A stretch of DNA of 64,000 nucleotides, from the NCBI RefSeq assembly GCF_003031405.1, contig NZ_CP020469.1, positions 1,674,001-1,738,000 of the forward strand. The letters are read 5' to 3'. Within the stretch, counting starts at the first letter, position 1. Every line of letters begins with the position of its first letter. The position numbers were made by a program, and so were the translations under genes. Under the pieces are notes generated by a model, which had not been told where the DNA came from, made no database searches, and saw nothing but the letters and a program-made list of their open reading frames with translations. The stretch comes from Halomonas sp. 'Soap Lake #6'. GTDB lineage: Bacteria; Pseudomonadota; Gammaproteobacteria; Pseudomonadales; Halomonadaceae. Positions 27,428-36,362 of this stretch are shown here, piece after piece.

Positions 27428-28292
27428 TTAAGCGATCATTCGGGCTTCGAAGACCTCTGGGCTGATCATCCCAATAGCACTGTGCCGCCGTTGCTTGTTG
27501 TAGTCCAGTTCGATGTATTCAAACACTTGGCGTCTCATCGTATCCCGCGTTTTAAATTGCTCTCCGTGGATCGCTTCAACTTTGAGACTGTGGAAGAAGC
27601 TTTCGGCACAAGCATTATCATAGCAGTTGCCTTTGGCGCTCATACTGCACTTAAGCTCATGCCGGGTAAGCAGCGATTGGTAAAGCGTGGAACAGTACTG
27701 ACTGCCCCTATCTGAATGGACTATCACGCCTTTGGGCATTTTGCGTTTCCATAGCGCCATTTGTAGCGCATCACAGACAAGATCGGCCGTCACGCTCACT
27801 CATTGCCCAACCAACCACCTTACGAGAATAAAGGTCAATCAGCACTGCCAGGTAAAGCCAGCCTTCGCCCGTTGCTAAGTAGGTGAGGTCCCCCACCCAC
27901 TTTTGATTAGGGGCTGTGGCCGTGAAGTTTTGCGCTAGTAGATTTGGCGCCACTGGCAGCGAATGCCGAGAGTTCGTGGTGGCCTTGAACTTGCGGGCTG
28001 CTTTAGCGCGCAAGCCTTGGCGCTGTAAGCTGGCAGCCACCGTCTTACGATTGATCGGCATTCCATCATCTCGCAGGTCTAGCGTTAATCTCGGGGCGCC
28101 TGAGCGACCCTTACGTTGGTGATAAGCCTTGGCCACGCGCTGATCGATAATGGCTTGCTGGCTGCGTTTTGGAGACGAGCCCCCCTCGCGCTGCCGCCAA
28201 GCGTAGTAGCCGCTTCGAGCGACCCCAACAACATGGCACATACGTTGAACGCTGAAAGCCTGACGATGACGATGGATAAAGGCGTACTTCAC
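27428..28292 (-). pseudogene. IS3-family transposase OrfB, frameshifted
   Basis: The reading frame from 28292 (MKYAFIHRHRQAFSVQRMCH) runs through the first DDE Asp (WVGDLTYLAT) and then stops at 27771 after ...[13 protein letters not shown]. The rest ([16 protein letters not shown], then [10 protein letters not shown] with the second Asp and [14 protein letters not shown] with the Glu) continues in another frame from about 27790 to 27428. Related transposases read SERMTADL at the junction, so a deletion of 2 bp near 27790 fits. The catalytic domain is split and should be inactive. Confidence 0.88.
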
Positions 28293-28591
28293 TTCAGGCT
28301 CTTCGCGAAGTACACCGCGGCCTTTTTTGTGATGGCCAGCTCTTCATTGGCTTCGGCTAACTGTCGCTTCAAGCGAGCGTTTTCTTCTGCCAGTGACCGC
28401 TCTCGCTCCGATGTATCTTGTTGTTGCTGAACCTTAGAACGCCACTGATAAAGCTGACTCGAATGTATGCCCAGTTCACGAGCTGCTGCAGCGACGCCTA
28501 TGCGATCAGCAAGCGCTAACGCTTCTTGCCGATAGGCATCTGAATAACGGGTATAGGATTTTTTCTTCATTGATGTCGTCGATTTTGCCAT
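28289..28591 (-). CDS. IS3-family transposase OrfA
   Basis: A 100-residue DNA-binding protein: KKSYTRYSDAYRQEALALAD helix, ELGIHSSQLYQWRSKV helix-turn-helix, and a leucine-zipper region SLAEENARLKRQLAEANEEL. It overlaps the following orfB by 4 bp. Intact by itself, it may act only as a repressor because orfB is broken. Confidence 0.9.
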   Translation of the reverse strand: MAKSTTSMKKKSYTRYSDAYRQEALALADRIGVAAAARELGIHSSQLYQWRSKVQQQQDTSERERSLAEENARLKRQLAEANEELAITKKAAVYFAKSLK

Positions 28592-28731
28592 TGTTCACCT
28601 CATCGTAGCGTATTACATTCTTGAGGTGTCCACTGTTACTGGGCAAGATCAGATGGTTCGATTTCATTCAAAGCGTAGATAATGCACAACATCGAACCAT
28701 CTTTAGAAACAGCTTAATATCAGCATTTAGG

Positions 28732-30273
28732 CTATAAAGATGTATTTATCCTGGTTCCAGGATACCTACCTGTATCGCCTGTACTGAAATACTGTGATTC
28801 GTAACTCGGTAGCTCTTCAATATAATAGTCAATACCATTTTTCAAGACGCTATTTACACCATAAAAAATCATCTCGGAAAATTGAAAATTAGCATGACTA
28901 GCACATTTTACATGCCCCAGCTTTATAAGCAGCTGTAAACCTTGGTCAAGTTTTTTACGGTTGCGGGATTTGCCACGGCCATTTTGAAGAAACAATGTCT
29001 TGTTAAAGTTAAAAACTTCTTCTCCAATCGGATAACCCAGACGCCTGATTTCTCTAATAAGTTCATTAGTTATGGTAACAATTTCAGGCTCGCCTGCTAA
29101 ATATTTAAGGTATTGGTTAGAATGACATTTACAAAGCCGATAAGCATATTCAAGGACATGGCTTTCAATGTCTCCTTCATACCCCTCGAACGTGTGAAGA
29201 ATAGCGGCAACACGGGTGACGTTATCAATCAGCTTTGAAGCATGATCCCGTGCATGGTAATACTTACCATGCTCTGCCATATCTTGCTCAATGCTTAGTT
29301 GAATTTCTTGCCAAAGTGTTTTGGCTGATGAGCTAAACCTTAAAACCTTCCGTTGTCGGCTTTTACTGTCCAATATAGCAAACGCCTCAGTAAGCAAATT
29401 TGTTACTCTATCGCTAAACTCCTTGCTTTTTTTGGCATCAACAGAAGACCCACCTTTCCGATTCCCTATGAATGATACAGGCTTGATTACGATCAGACGC
29501 GATAGAAAGCCATTGTCTCTGGCTTCACTACCCCGCTTTTCTAAAAATCGATCAATTACTTTCGGCTGCGCCATCAAAGCCAGACTTAATCGTGGATTTT
29601 CTAATGTGAAGCTTTCAGAACTACGGCGTGATACATCCAGGGTGGAACCACTCCACATCGAATTAAACATAGGTAAATCTTGAAATGCACGGCCTTCAAA
29701 AATGTTGCCTGCTTCGCTAGAAACCAGACAAGCTAACGGAATATTTTCGTACAAACTAAATGCGAGGGCACTTGGTGTTACATTTTCATATATCAGCTGC
29801 CGAAGACGCGAAGGTTGAGGTTTTTGATCATCTAACTCGGCTTGTTGCCGCTCAATCTCTTCAATGGATTCACCATTCAAGTAAGTTTGGGTCCGCTTTT
29901 TTTCAAGTGCTTTTTCCGCATTTCTCCAGTTTTTAAGATTTCGTTGATATACCTGAATGGATAGCTGCCGCTCCTTTTTTTGTGCTGACTGAAAATCACG
30001 AATGGGTTGAAAGAACCAATTTTCTAAGGCTGTTTTTCTTTCGCCACTCTCAGCAATAGTCAGAAGGTTCAACGAAGTAGGAACCACATGTCCATTAGGA
30101 AAAGCTACATCAACAACTCCTTGACATGCCATTGCCATTGCACCAAGCGCAGTCGTTCGTGCCATTTCCGGAGCCACCTCGACATGCTGGCTCACCTCAC
30201 TGCTCATAGACTCGAATAGTGATTGTTCATCAAAGGCTGGCCATTCTTCTTCACTATTTATATTTGTCTGCAT
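28732..30273 (-). CDS. DUF3987 (YfjI-like) protein, probable island replication protein
   Basis: Encodes 513 residues from ATG 30273 (MQTNINSEEEWPAF). The DUF3987 family has a RecA/DnaB-like ATPase core related to phage-encoded helicase/primase proteins; here the nucleotide-binding loop is not canonical (LLTIAESGERKTALENWFF, about residues 83-101), as is usual in YfjI proteins. Further on are PSALAFSLYENIPLACLVSSEAG and NGFLSRLIVIKP, typical of the family. A Lys/Gln-rich helix (about 120-170) precedes the core. In E. coli the homologues lie in CP4-type prophages beside alpA and yfjJ. The same grouping is present here, so a role in replication of the excised element is likely. Confidence 0.85.
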   Translation of the reverse strand: MQTNINSEEEWPAFDEQSLFESMSSEVSQHVEVAPEMARTTALGAMAMACQGVVDVAFPNGHVVPTSLNLLTIAESGERKTALENWFFQPIRDFQSAQKKERQLSIQVYQRNLKNWRNAEKALEKKRTQTYLNGESIEEIERQQAELDDQKPQPSRLRQLIYENVTPSALAFSLYENIPLACLVSSEAGNIFEGRAFQDLPMFNSMWSGSTLDVSRRSSESFTLENPRLSLALMAQPKVIDRFLEKRGSEARDNGFLSRLIVIKPVSFIGNRKGGSSVDAKKSKEFSDRVTNLLTEAFAILDSKSRQRKVLRFSSSAKTLWQEIQLSIEQDMAEHGKYYHARDHASKLIDNVTRVAAILHTFEGYEGDIESHVLEYAYRLCKCHSNQYLKYLAGEPEIVTITNELIREIRRLGYPIGEEVFNFNKTLFLQNGRGKSRNRKKLDQGLQLLIKLGHVKCASHANFQFSEMIFYGVNSVLKNGIDYYIEELPSYESQYFSTGDTGRYPGTRINTSL

Positions 30274-30669
30274 TGTGTTTCTCACTGTGAATAATTATAA
30301 AAATTAATAATTTTACATGCTATTTCTGCTAGTAATAGCAAAAATAGCAAGCTTTCATAACATATTTTTTATTTTTATCTGAATTCATGGACACTACCCA
30401 TGTTTGGTTCTGAGTCTTTTTGATGATGGCCAAGGTGTACCCACGCCTGGGCGGAATGCTCTGAAGAAAATCATTAAAACGATTTTTAAGGTGTATTGCC
30501 GAATCAGATTAATCAGGGAGAGCGAAGGATAATTAATTTCTCAGCTAACGATATAGGCGCACTTAGGTACTAAGTACAGCAAAGTAATCGAGCGTTCGAA
30601 GCGTGGTTCGAACGCTGATTTTAGTCGAGTTGGGATATTGCGACTTATGACTAATGACGGATTACGTGG
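30274..30669. other. Gap between the DUF3987 gene and the YagK/YfjJ gene
   Basis: No gene. It holds an A/T-rich promoter-like stretch (30290-30380) with a TGCTATTT...AAATAGCA inverted repeat, and a perfect 10-bp inverted repeat at 30591-30616 listed separately. Confidence 0.5.
30591..30616. repeat. Perfect inverted repeat AGCGTTCGAA / TTCGAACGCT
   Basis: Ten-base arms (30591-30600 and 30607-30616) with a 6-nt spacer, just downstream of the YagK/YfjJ gene. It may be a terminator (followed by GATTTTAG on the + strand) or a protein-binding site. Confidence 0.7.
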
Positions 30670-31374
30670 CTACCGTCTGCTTCCCTCAAAACAATGGATA
30701 CTTTGTCCGATCGGCTTCGAATATTCTTTACACATATAGCTAGCCCCATGAAATACTTCTTCAAAAGTAGCTTGGTCATTTCTTTGGTAATGCCAAGTGT
30801 ACGCTTGATGAGTCATGTCATCGGTGGCTATATGTACTAACCCTTTCATATTTTCTAGTGGCCAGCCTATCGCGACTGACCAAGCCCGGACAATTCGGTG
30901 GAAAAGATTGTCACGCTCAAAGCTTCCACCAGTTGAATGAGTATAATTTCCCAGGCTTCTATACGCATCCCCGCTTAACAGCAGTAGTACGTGGTAGTGA
31001 TGGTGGATGCTGGTCACTTGCTCGCGACACCATACGTAGCGCATTTTGTGAGGATATTTGGTTTTTGCGATATCTAGTTCCCACTGCAAATGATTTATAA
31101 AGTTGCGAATATAGGAATTGTCATTGCCTGTATTGCTAATATAATTCCGTGCAGGAAAGCGCGGGTCGATGCGTACGGCGAATATTCGTGGACATTCTCG
31201 GCGGGCATTCTCCATTACGCGAAGCAAGGTTGCTAGGTAGTTTTCAATTAAAGGGCCTTTCTCAATCTTTACCCTCATGTTTTGGTAATACATATCCCAC
31301 CAGAGCTTAAGGGCTGGGTTACATTGATGACGTTTACGTGGGTGTTGTCCTACGTACTGTATAGTGGTATTCAT
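30670..31374 (-). CDS. YagK/YfjJ (inovirus Gp2-like) protein
   Basis: A 234-residue protein from ATG 31374, which has TAGGAG 8 bp upstream. The family is typified by CP4 prophage proteins YagK and YfjJ and is related to inovirus Gp2 replication initiators. Landmarks: FAVRIDPRFPARN, a His-rich TSIHHHYHVLLLLSGDAY (the HUH-like His-hydrophobic-His pattern), and HYQRNDQATFEEVFHGASYMCKEYSK with a Tyr region typical of rolling-circle enzymes. It is probably a replication initiator for the excised island. The hairpin-rich gap immediately upstream could be its origin. Confidence 0.85.
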   Translation of the reverse strand: MNTTIQYVGQHPRKRHQCNPALKLWWDMYYQNMRVKIEKGPLIENYLATLLRVMENARRECPRIFAVRIDPRFPARNYISNTGNDNSYIRNFINHLQWELDIAKTKYPHKMRYVWCREQVTSIHHHYHVLLLLSGDAYRSLGNYTHSTGGSFERDNLFHRIVRAWSVAIGWPLENMKGLVHIATDDMTHQAYTWHYQRNDQATFEEVFHGASYMCKEYSKPIGQSIHCFEGSRR

Positions 31375-31395
31375 TATCAAACTCCTAAAACTCAC

Positions 31396-32023
31396 GCACG
31401 GGAATAGACACAGCGTTGATGCCGTGCCATGCCTGTAGCAAAAATGTGATCATGGGATTAATAGAAAACGCTGAAATGTTACCGCATTAGTAAACGCGGT
31501 TATCATCGGCGTAACAGGAAATGCCTTAGCAGGTATTTGTGAACATCATGCGAGCGCTGCCACACTGCCTTCTTATCGCTTTAGCATTGTAGGGCTATTC
31601 GTTAGGCGTGCCTTTAACACGCCTTGCTTAGCGTTACATGACACTTGATTGCTTTGTCATGAAGAGATGTGCTGGTTTTACTAGGACTTAACGGCTATCT
31701 TCTTGAGGAAAGGCCGTCTGCTTAAAGGCTCCTTTGATGGATACTATTTCTAATCCCTCAAAGGAGCATAATACTATTACCGTTATTTAAAGCGGATCGA
31801 TGGTTTAGTATTTAGAATACTAAACCCGCATGGTAAGCGGGTTTCTGCCGACCATGACAACTTTATCCATCTTTCCTTTCAATAAAAATAATTCCATTTT
31901 TTCAATAAGATAACTAGAAGCCTTTTGGGCTCGGCATCTGCTCAGATAATGATACCAGTCAGTATTTTCTTTCTAAAATGACACTTCCCCAGGTATGACC
32001 AGCACCATTAAAGCGTGACAGTT
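31396..32023. other. Hairpin-rich noncoding region upstream of the YagK/YfjJ gene
   Basis: A 628-bp gap with no convincing gene but several structured elements: GGCGTG/CACGCC near 31605-31623; a 10-bp inverted repeat GCTCCTTTGA (31728-31737) / TCAAAGGAGC (31758-31767); a perfect 11-bp hairpin GGTTTAGTATT-TAG-AATACTAAACC (31802-31826); and an overlapping AAACCCGC/GCGGGTTT terminator-like hairpin (31822-31842). The density of hairpins beside a Gp2-like initiator suggests a replication origin, but this is inference. Confidence 0.5.
31822..31842. terminator. Terminator-like hairpin AAACCCGC/GCGGGTTT
   Basis: AAACCCGC (31822-31829) and GCGGGTTT (31835-31842) with a short loop. It shares bases with the preceding 11-bp hairpin, so the two structures are mutually exclusive. 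It could terminate transcripts in either direction between umuC and the YagK/YfjJ gene. Confidence 0.6.
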
Positions 32024-33301
32024 CTAACTAACACTCAATAACTCGTTCCACTGTGTTGTGTATCGCGGCGTTCGTCGCTCACTGCGCAGCGCCCAGGCAT
32101 TTCCTTTACGGGGCAGGCCCAACTGTACCGTTCCCTTACCCAGCTCACGGTTGAGCTTGTCCATCGTCGCCATCAATCGTTCGCTACGTTTGGCTTCTTC
32201 GTCAGTTTGCGGGGTTTCAGTAAGGGTGAGCTGTCGGTTAGCTTTGGGGGATAGATCAAGCAGCATTAGGCCGGCTTTGTGATAAGCGTATCCTTTGCGC
32301 CAGAGACGGCGTAGCCCTTGCACTGCGGCGGCAATAATCTCCCGACTGTCGTCAGTTGGTCGCTCCAGGGATATCACCACGCGTTGGCGATATTGGGGTA
32401 AATCTTTACGAAACGGGTTGGTGCGGATAAACACCATAATGGCGCTGGTGACGCTTCGCTGTTTGCGAAGCTTTTCACCCGCCCTGGCGGCATGATGCCG
32501 TAGCGCCTCCCTTAGCTGACGGGGATCGTTAGTAAGTCGCCCAAACGAACGAGAAACCATGATCTGTTGTCTGGGCTGGCTCATGTCATCTAGCTGAATG
32601 GAAGGTTGCCCCCGCAACTCCCAGACGATGCGCTCCTGCATCACACTAAAGCGCTGCCTAATACGCTTAGGGTCTGCTTCGCGCAGATCCCAGGCAGACT
32701 CAATACCCATCACCCTTAAACGTTCACCGGTACGGCGCGCCACGCCCCACAGCTCGGTCACCGGCAACTGCTTAAGCAGTGCCTTGGTCGTTTCACTATC
32801 AGCGGTCAGCTTACACACCCCGTGCTGTTTGTAGGCGGGATGTTTTTTAGCCGCTTGGTTCGCCACTTTGGCCAATACGCGGGTAGGTGCAAACCCCACG
32901 CATACGGGAATGCCTGTCCACTGTCGCACGGTATCGCGCATGGCTAGGCCACGTGCCTCCAGGGTCTTATGGTCGAAGCCTTGAAACCCTACAAAGCTTT
33001 CATCAATGGAGTAAATCTCAACATGGGGTGAAAACTCGCCTAGCACTTCGGTGACCCGCTGGGACATATCGCCATACAGGGCGTAATTACTGGAGAACAA
33101 CACCGATTGGCGACGAATATGCGGTGCAAGCAGATGCATGGCCGTCCCCATTTCCACACCCAGGGCTTTGAGTTCGTTACTGCGAGCCACTACGCAACCA
33201 TCGTTATTTGATAGCACTCCCACTGGACGCCCTTCGAGCGCCGGGTTAAATACCCGCTCGCAAGAGACATAGAAGTTATTGCAGTCGACTAAGGCGATCA
33301 T
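32024..33301 (-). CDS. umuC: DNA polymerase V catalytic subunit UmuC
   Basis: Encodes 425 residues from ATG 33301, which overlaps the umuD stop (ATGA); an upstream extension is ignored. A Y-family translesion polymerase: catalytic Asp6 in [18 protein letters not shown], the steric-gate region in that helix, and SIDESFVGF with the Asp-Glu catalytic pair. It has the little-finger domain ([17 protein letters not shown]) and a DUF4113-type C-terminus ([14 protein letters not shown]). Island-borne umuDC operons are common and raise mutagenesis under SOS. The operon's LexA operator is interrupted by an IS (see 33763). Confidence 0.96.
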   Translation of the reverse strand: MIALVDCNNFYVSCERVFNPALEGRPVGVLSNNDGCVVARSNELKALGVEMGTAMHLLAPHIRRQSVLFSSNYALYGDMSQRVTEVLGEFSPHVEIYSIDESFVGFQGFDHKTLEARGLAMRDTVRQWTGIPVCVGFAPTRVLAKVANQAAKKHPAYKQHGVCKLTADSETTKALLKQLPVTELWGVARRTGERLRVMGIESAWDLREADPKRIRQRFSVMQERIVWELRGQPSIQLDDMSQPRQQIMVSRSFGRLTNDPRQLREALRHHAARAGEKLRKQRSVTSAIMVFIRTNPFRKDLPQYRQRVVISLERPTDDSREIIAAAVQGLRRLWRKGYAYHKAGLMLLDLSPKANRQLTLTETPQTDEEAKRSERLMATMDKLNRELGKGTVQLGLPRKGNAWALRSERRTPRYTTQWNELLSVS

Positions 33302-33747
33302 TGCACCGTAGCCCCTGGCAAGCTGTGAATCACATGGGTGACGACACCCCAAACATGGGATTCGCGGCCATCAATAGGAATGGGCGGGTAAACGGCGTTA
33401 CTCGCACAGAGGTAAGTACGTTGGCCCACACGTTCAAGACGTTTCACCGTGAGTTCTCCATCTACACAGATTACGATAATTCGCCCCGGCAACGCTTCCA
33501 AGCTGCGATCAACCACCAACAAATCTCCATGATGAATACCGTCACCGATCATGGAGTCACCTTCGGAGCGCACAAAGTAGGTTGCTGCCGGTCGCTTAAC
33601 GACGTACGTGTGCAGATCCAAATCGGTATCTAGGTGGTCATCCGCTGGTGAGGGGAACCCTGCACGCACGGCGCTAGAGTAAAACGGTAAGGGACTGGGC
33701 AAGGCCATGGCATCCGCTTGGCCTATGAGGGAAACAGGTAAAGACAT
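33298..33747 (-). CDS. umuD: UmuD, LexA-like self-cleaving protein
   Basis: A 149-residue S24 peptidase-fold protein without a DNA-binding domain. The self-cleavage site is Ala29-Gly30 ([10 protein letters not shown]); the catalytic Ser65 is in EGDSMIGDG and Lys102 in GELTVKRL. RecA-stimulated cleavage yields UmuD', which binds UmuC to make Pol V. The start MSLPVSLIG has AGAGGTG upstream. It is translationally coupled to umuC. The IS1595-family element begins 30 bp upstream of its start codon. Confidence 0.95.
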   Translation of the reverse strand: MSLPVSLIGQADAMALPSPLPFYSSAVRAGFPSPADDHLDTDLDLHTYVVKRPAATYFVRSEGDSMIGDGIHHGDLLVVDRSLEALPGRIIVICVDGELTVKRLERVGQRTYLCASNAVYPPIPIDGRESHVWGVVTHVIHSLPGATVQ

Positions 33748-33762
33748 AAGGGCACCTCTTTT

Positions 33763-33776
33763 TACTGTATATAAAG
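33763..33776 (-). promoter_or_regulatory. Left half of the split LexA operator of umuDC
   Basis: TACTGT (33763-33768) plus the 8-bp ATATAAAG (33769-33776). The other half, ACAGTA, lies at 34832-34837 beyond the insertion sequence. Joined, they give TACTGT-ATATAAAG-ACAGTA, a perfect match to the gammaproteobacterial CTGT-N8-ACAG SOS box, 15 bp before the umuD start. The insertion leaves only a half-site here. Confidence 0.85.
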
Positions 33777-34823
33777 GGCTATGTTGTCATCTTCTGTTGT
33801 TTTGCTTTAAATATACTGTATAAAATACTGTATGTGCAGCCTTCCTCTGGAGCATGCCATGAAGCAAGCAGCCTTTAAAATCCTTGAGCGGACACTTTCT
33901 AGCCTCCCAGTTGATCGCAAGAAATACTTGGCGGATCGTCTTCTTGGGCAAATCAGCTCTCAGGCGAATGCGCTGATTGATACCGCCAGCCAGCACTTGC
34001 CATGTCCGCACTGTGGCAGTGCACACCCTATTAAGTGGGGGCGTAGCGGTGGCTTGCAGCGGTATCGATGCCGGAATTCTGAATGTCACAAGACGTTTAA
34101 TGCCCTTACAGGTAGGCCCTTAGCCAAACTGCAGCACCGAGATAAATGGTTCGACTACCTGAGTTGCATGAGAGACAGCTTGACGTTACGCGCTTCAGCC
34201 GCCCGAGTGGGCATTGATTTAAAAACGGCTTTTCGGTGGCGTCATCGTTTCCTTAAAGCAAGCGCAAGTTCCAACGCTAACGCATTATCTGGAATCATAG
34301 AGGTAGATGAGACCTACTTTCTGGAGTCGTGTAAGGGACAGCGCAACCTTTCTCACCGTAAGCCGCGGAAACGTGGAGGACAGGCCAAAAAGTCCAAACA
34401 AGTTAATAAGATACCCGTCGTTATTGCACGAGACCGTAATGGCCGAGTAAGTGATCTAGTGGATCCGGCGCTTAAGCAATCGACTGTTCATGAGTTCCTG
34501 GAGCCGATCATCAATCGCGACTCGATTTTATGTTCAGATGGACATAGCTGGTATAAAACTTTCTCTGCTAACCATGGCATTGCTCACCATCGTTTGATCA
34601 CGCTCGATCATCAGCGCGTGATCGGCAAGGAATACCACATTCAGAACGTCAATAGCTATATGGGCCGGTTAAAGGGCTGGATGGGGCGCTTTCATGGAGT
34701 AGGAACTGCGTATTTACCCAACTATCTGGCATGGCGACGATTGTTTGAAACCGCAGAGCCAACGGAGGAAAGGTGGCTTCGTATAGCGATTGGCTCAAAC
34801 CAACAGCAGATACCAACATAGCC
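33777..34823 (+). mobile_element. IS1595-family insertion sequence inserted in the umuDC SOS box
   Basis: A 1047-bp element with 15-bp terminal inverted repeats (GGCTATGTTGTCATC, 33777-33791; mirrored GGCTATGTTGGTATC at 34809-34823; 13 of 15 match) and a perfect 8-bp target duplication ATATAAAG (33769-33776, 34824-34831), the duplication length typical for IS1595. It has one intact transposase gene. The clean duplication indicates a fairly recent event. Confidence 0.93.
33859..34821 (+). CDS. IS1595-family transposase
   Basis: Encodes 320 residues from ATG 33859, preceded by CTGGAG. An N-terminal zinc ribbon (LPCPHCGSAHPIKWG, then CRNSECHKTF) precedes the DDE domain: Asp in GIIEVDETYFLES, Asp in ILCSDGHSWYKTF, and the NVNSYMGRLKGWMGRFHGV segment with the third catalytic position. 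A promoter with TTGTTT (33797-33802) and TATAAA (33819-33824), 16 bp apart, fits its expression. The frame is intact and the stop lies inside the right inverted repeat. Confidence 0.93.
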   Translation: MKQAAFKILERTLSSLPVDRKKYLADRLLGQISSQANALIDTASQHLPCPHCGSAHPIKWGRSGGLQRYRCRNSECHKTFNALTGRPLAKLQHRDKWFDYLSCMRDSLTLRASAARVGIDLKTAFRWRHRFLKASASSNANALSGIIEVDETYFLESCKGQRNLSHRKPRKRGGQAKKSKQVNKIPVVIARDRNGRVSDLVDPALKQSTVHEFLEPIINRDSILCSDGHSWYKTFSANHGIAHHRLITLDHQRVIGKEYHIQNVNSYMGRLKGWMGRFHGVGTAYLPNYLAWRRLFETAEPTEERWLRIAIGSNQQQIPT

Positions 34824-34831
34824 ATATAAAG

Positions 34832-34837
34832 ACAGTA
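34832..34837 (-). promoter_or_regulatory. Right half of the split LexA operator (ACAGTA)
   Basis: ACAGTA directly after the right copy of the ATATAAAG duplication. With the left half at 33763-33776 it completes the SOS box. The original umuDC promoter would be on this side, now more than 1 kb from umuD. Confidence 0.8.
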
Positions 34838-34956
34838 TTAATAAAGCAGCCAGAGGGCGCAAGCCCCTAAAGGTCAAAGCCAAAAAAATTCAGACCTATA
34901 TCACTCCTATGCATCCACCACCCTGAAACCTTTTCCTCTGCATAGGAGCGCTGTTT

Positions 34957-35295
34957 ATGCCCCCATCCTGCACACGCTGTGCGTCACCGCGCACATTGAA
35001 CCTTGAGGCTGCCCAACGCGTTGGCGTAGTGGGTAGCACCCTGTTAGGCGGTGCCATCGGTGCCTGGCGTGCGACGGCCATGACCGGCCCACTTGCGGTT
35101 GCTGTCACTCGCTTTCCCCTTGCAAAGCTGCCTGCTGCATTGATGGGCGCGGTTGCCGGTGGCCAAACCGGCTCCCGTATCGCCCACTCGCTGCTTAAAC
35201 AGTGGCTGCCCTTGGGTAACGGCACCCCATGGCTATGCCTGTCGTGCGGTCAAGCGTTTCGCTATCCCTATCCTCCCTTAGCGTCTGCCCACTAA
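34957..35295 (+). CDS. Hypothetical protein with zinc-binding Cys pairs and a glycine-rich hydrophobic core (112 aa)
   Basis: A 112-residue protein: an N-terminal CTRC pair, a Gly/Ala-rich middle (VGSTLLGGAIGAW; LMGAVAGGQTGSRIAHSLL) like a glycine-zipper membrane segment, and a C-terminal CLSCGQAF with the second Cys pair. The two pairs could form a zinc site closing the ends together. I know no function. It leads the cluster DUF932-ERF-YqaJ-RadC, found together in gammaproteobacterial islands, and is followed by a terminator, so each gene here may be its own unit. Confidence 0.65.
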   Translation: MPPSCTRCASPRTLNLEAAQRVGVVGSTLLGGAIGAWRATAMTGPLAVAVTRFPLAKLPAALMGAVAGGQTGSRIAHSLLKQWLPLGNGTPWLCLSCGQAFRYPYPPLASAH

Positions 35296-35348
35296 CCCCA
35301 GCTTTTACCTTCGCCTATGGGCGGCTCCCTTACTTAACCACTTATTTG

Positions 35349-35374
35349 CGCTGGCGATTCGTCAGCGTTTTTTT
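35349..35374 (+). terminator. Rho-independent terminator after the 112-aa gene
   Basis: CGCTG (35349-35353) and CAGCG (35363-35367) followed by seven T residues. Confidence 0.8.
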
Positions 35375-35392
35375 ATATCTGGAGAATGACTC

Positions 35393-36361
35393 ATGGCACA
35401 TCTAGTTGAACAAATGGCTTACGTTGGCGATACCCCTTGGCATGGCCTGGGGCAGCAGCTTTCACGTCATCAACCGTTGGAAATCTGGCAGCAACAGGCC
35501 GGTATGAATTGGCATATTGAAGAAGCGCCAGTGCGGTTTATTGCCGAGGGTGCCAGCCACTTGGGTAGCATCCACTCGTTCCCAGAACAGAAGGTGCTCT
35601 ATCGCTCGGATACCAAGGCTCCCCTTTCCGTAGTATCTCAGCGTTATAAGGTGGTGCAGCCTGAGGAGATTCTGGAGTTTTACCGCGACCTAACGGAATA
35701 CGCCGGTTATGAGCTGGAGACAGCGGGCGTGCTTAAAGGTGGGCGTAAATTCTGGGCTTTGGCCCGTAGCGGCTTAAGCACCTCGCTGAAAGGCCAGGAT
35801 GAGGTGAACGACTACTTGCTGTTGGCGACGTCGTGCGATGGCACCCTAGCCACTATGGCGACCCCCACCACGGTGCGGGTAGTGTGCAATAACACGCTAC
35901 AAATTGCCGTGGATGGTACGTCGCAGGCGGTGAAGGTGCCCCACCGTTCGGAGTTCGACCCCCGTGCAGTGAAACGCCAACTGGGTATTTCTGTTTCTCA
36001 GTGGAACGACTTCATGTATCGCATGAAGGCGTTAGCGGAACGCAAGGTCGACCACGGCGAGGCACAGCAGTATTTTCAGTCGGTACTCTGCGGTATTGAT
36101 AAGGCGATAGACGATCCTTCCAAACTGCCCAACTATCGGGCGCTTAACAAGGTACAGAAGCTCTACCACGGCGAAGGCCGCGGTTCTCATCTCGACACTG
36201 CCAAAGATACTGCGTGGGGCTTGCTCAATGCTATTACCGAGTACGTGGATCACGACAAGCGTGCGCGCAGTAACGATACTCGATTGGATTCAGCGTGGTT
36301 TGGTCAAGGGGCTCAGTTAAAGCAGGAGGCATTGCAAACGGCCCTTGCCCTGGTGAGCTGA
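35393..36361 (+). CDS. DUF932 family (phage/plasmid-like TIGR03299) protein
   Basis: A 322-residue cytoplasmic protein typical of plasmids, phages and integrative elements. The N-terminus (AYVGDTPWHGLGQQLS) and the core (VLYRSDTKAPLSVVSQRYKV, then DYLLLATSCDGTLA and TTVRVVCNNTL) are the family signature. Function is unknown; it is usually near single-strand annealing and exonuclease genes as here. The stop is 1 bp from the start of a 20-residue peptide frame. Ribosome site GGAGAATG is upstream of ATG 35393. Confidence 0.9.
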   Translation: MAHLVEQMAYVGDTPWHGLGQQLSRHQPLEIWQQQAGMNWHIEEAPVRFIAEGASHLGSIHSFPEQKVLYRSDTKAPLSVVSQRYKVVQPEEILEFYRDLTEYAGYELETAGVLKGGRKFWALARSGLSTSLKGQDEVNDYLLLATSCDGTLATMATPTTVRVVCNNTLQIAVDGTSQAVKVPHRSEFDPRAVKRQLGISVSQWNDFMYRMKALAERKVDHGEAQQYFQSVLCGIDKAIDDPSKLPNYRALNKVQKLYHGEGRGSHLDTAKDTAWGLLNAITEYVDHDKRARSNDTRLDSAWFGQGAQLKQEALQTALALVS

Positions 36362-36362
36362 C

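Larger units (their letters stand above)
27398..28651 (-). mobile_element. IS3-family insertion sequence with damaged transposase
   Basis: Terminal inverted repeats of 26 bp (TGATCTTACCCAGCAACAGT... at 27398; mirrored copy ending 28651) match at 24 positions. The element is flanked by a 3-bp target duplication GAT (27395-27397 and 28652-28654), typical for IS3. It is 1254 bp long and oriented opposite to the first element, only 152 bp away. Its orfB is frameshifted, so it probably depends on a related copy elsewhere to move. Confidence 0.9.

Noticed and set aside
33814..33833. Two TACTGTAT motifs inside the left end of the IS1595 element, resembling LexA half-sites
   Set aside because: They are direct repeats, not inverted, with no ACAG partner at the right spacing; they overlap the transposase promoter and belong to the IS rather than to umuDC.
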